Part shown: piece by piece, positions 62,561 through 64,000 of the stretch
Position numbering within the stretch: position 1 is the stretch's first letter
Layout of the letters: every line of letters begins with the position of its first letter
Assembly: GCA_029237695.1 (NCBI GenBank)
Contig: CM055275.1
Coordinates: 3,722,160-3,786,159 of the forward strand
Direction: 5' to 3'
DNA length: 64,000 nucleotides
Origin: Conchocele bisecta
Lineage: Eukaryota; Mollusca; Bivalvia; Lucinida; Thyasiridae
The notes under the pieces: model-generated
What the model was told of the DNA's origin: nothing
Seen by the model: the letters and a program-made list of their open reading frames with translations, nothing else
Databases searched by the model: none
Made by a program: the position numbers and the translations under genes

Positions 62561-62951
62561 GTTACGAAATTAAATGTGATATTCTCCATTCTGCCGTGTC
62601 TCTTGAACATTGTACAGCAGTATTCATCACCTGAAAACAAAACAAACTATTCTTATTTGTATGATCAAAACATTATCCTGTAAAACATAAAGATAAACCA
62701 GTACAAATGGGTGAAATAATCATATGACAACATTGTTATTCCGTATGCATTATGTATTCGTATTTTGCGCCAAAGATATGTCAAATTAATAAAATGGAGA
62801 CGTTCCAAGTGGCGTCCGTAATGGCGCGACAAAGCAATGCTATTTTTAAGTTGGCTGCATCATGTTTAAACGTCATTAGAAGCGTCAGTAACTCGTTAAC
62901 ATTACTGAAATTGTTCTCCCGTGTGGTAATATGAAATGTTTACAATTTTAT
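62561..62951. other. no recognisable feature
   Basis: A 60-codon ORF has no recognisable motif. Confidence 0.35.
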
Positions 62952-63185
62952 TGCAGGGATTAAAACTATTTTGCTCTGTGAAATGTGAAAATAGTCAATG
63001 GCGTCTGGTCACTGAAACGTATTTGATATCTCCACGCTGGCTGCTCTTTGGAGATTCACGTCATGTGATGAACATAATGTAAAACTCGTTTCCATTTGAT
63101 TGAGATTCACGAAACTCGACGGACTCGGTGCATAAAATGTGCGCGATTCGTTTCATAAATCTCATATCAAATGGGAACTCGTTTT
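62952..63185. mobile_element. V-family repeat, copy 2
   Basis: The same order as 45,722-45,975. The fold-back AACTCGTTTCCATTTGAT and ATCAAATGGGAACTCGTT is clear here. Confidence 0.8.
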
Positions 63186-63424
63186 ACATCCTCTATTTAT
63201 GTAGATTTACACTGCTGGTAATTCGTATACTTCATTACCTGGTTAATATTTACAATTTCGGATAAGGCTAGGAACATGCACATATTACTTTACAATACTA
63301 TTTTACCGCTACAGACTGGAACGTCTTTGCCTAACAATGTACACGAATATAAAGAATAGTGACTAGAATTCAGTTTATATTTAGTTTCAGTCTAGTAAGT
63401 TTACTCTGTTACAGAATTCTATGC

Positions 63425-63625
63425 AATTTGCAACACCGTGTTTTCCTAGACCCGTTTTTGTACGTTTTCAGACACCCTTGGGAAAAAGCTAAATCTCAAT
63501 TTTGAGTTTTAGCTTTTTCCCAAGGGTGTCTGAAGACGTAAAAAAAAACGGCATAAATAAATGCAAATATGTATCTGAAAGGAGGACACTTGGTAGACTT
63601 TCCTCTTTTTCAATCCACTGAATTG
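63425..63625. mobile_element. L-family MITE, right arm and apex
   Basis: Stem CAGACACCCTTGGGAAAAAG-CTAAATCTC mirrored, then CGGCATAAATAAATGCAAAT and TGGTAGACTTTCCTCTTTTT-CAATCCACTGAA. The left arm is short. Confidence 0.8.
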
Positions 63626-63764
63626 TAAATGAAAATACTCACAGACACACTTTAATATGATATATTATCTTCTTCACTGGTACTCATACGACGACAACTG
63701 AAGCATAAAGTAGATGATTTTAATATCAGTTTAATTATACAAATTGATTTGATGAATAATATTT

Positions 63765-63935
63765 AGAAAACAAGAAATGCGTCTGTCGAACGCGGATGCC
63801 ACCTGCAGCATATTTGAGAAACTGTGACAAAGTGGTTAACCGAAAAGTGTGATGGACGGACGGACGGACAGACGGACGGTCCAAACACTATATGCCACCC
63901 GTTTCTTCGAAACCCGGTGGCATAATAACTCGTTA
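63765..63935. repeat. T-family repeat, copy 2
   Basis: CAAGAAATGCGTCTGTCGAA-CGCGG, TTTGAGAAACTGTGACAAA, (GGAC)n and CGAAACCCGGTGGCATAATA. Confidence 0.7.
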
Positions 63936-64000
63936 TGAAATACACGTTATGAAAATGCAATAATTCTGTAATATCTACACTGTCCATAAATTCACAATGA

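Overview
The window reads as animal (eukaryotic) intergenic DNA, most likely from a bivalve mollusc. It is visibly AT-rich and no host gene could be supported. There is no operon-like packing and no long conserved ORF. It does hold tRNA-derived SINEs with A/B boxes, a 3' fragment of a LINE reverse transcriptase, two exon-like pieces of a Tc1/IS630-like transposase, and a very high density of fold-back (palindromic) MITEs. The bivalve call rests on repeat types I associate with that group and is inference; the species cannot be named from this window.

Almost every kilobase holds a copy or half copy of a recurring short inverted-repeat family. I label them by their ends. A = CTGTCTGTTYCACG; B = GGGGCCCGTTTCACTAA; C = CAGTAGCCTATTTCACC; D = TTAAAGGTACATGCCCACTC; E = GATATCAAGTTTATCAGGC; F = TTATCCCGTCAACAC plus GTGCCGTGAATGG; G = GTATATGTTGTGACCACTC; H = TTAGATCACGTTTGTCCGC; I = ACAAGGTGCATGATCACGTG; J = CTAGTAACATAAGGTCGTAA; K = CAGGGATTCCGCTGG; L = AAAAGAGGAAAGTCTACTAA; M = GGGCTGTTGCGTTTACTG; N = GAGCCCCGCAGGGGAC; O = CAATCAAGCAGTTTCATTGA; P = CAGTGCAACCTCTCTACAAC; Q = CAGTGAAACCTCTCTAAACC; R = CAGGCGCGGATC; S = GGTGTGGGATCACGTG; T = GACGGACGG-bearing repeat; U = ACACGAGTGATGATTT; V = AACTCGTTTCCATTTGAT; W = AGATCCTGATGAGACGGCTC; X = ACGAGTGTACGTCGGCTTCC; Y = CCGTGGGTAAACGTTTGCC; Z = GGAATGAATGGCC.

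Layout. 0-3 kb: microsatellite, a 180-bp tandem repeat, a CATATG array and a 57-58 bp minisatellite. 3-10 kb: a chain of truncated MITEs, a SINE-like unit, a LINE fragment caught between L-family ends, and a large inverted duplication. 10.2-15.3 kb: one 5.1-kb interval with perfect 18-bp terminal inverted repeats (TIRs) and repetitive subterminal regions, holding the Tc1-like transposase exons. 15.6-21.6 kb: a kilobase-scale inverted repeat, a pogo-like MITE with TA duplication, and TIR-bounded tandem arrays. 22-24 kb: tRNA-SINE and an 867-bp TIR element. 24.45-27.95 kb: the most striking object, a 3.48-kb element with inverted ends and a 9-bp target duplication whose whole interior is a ~41-bp satellite derived from its own ends. 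28-48 kb: dense MITEs with nested insertions. 48.9-50.6 kb: a 99-bp array bounded by inverted ends. 52.5-53.6 kb: a fold-back with a tandem arm. 54-64 kb: more MITEs, a 27-codon repeat array (56.8-57.2 kb) and a 0.9-kb TIR- or LTR-like segment (57.5-58.5 kb).

The parts do not form a pathway. The common theme is non-autonomous elements, many of which grow tandem arrays from their own inverted ends, nest in one another, and leave half-copies broken near the hairpin centre.
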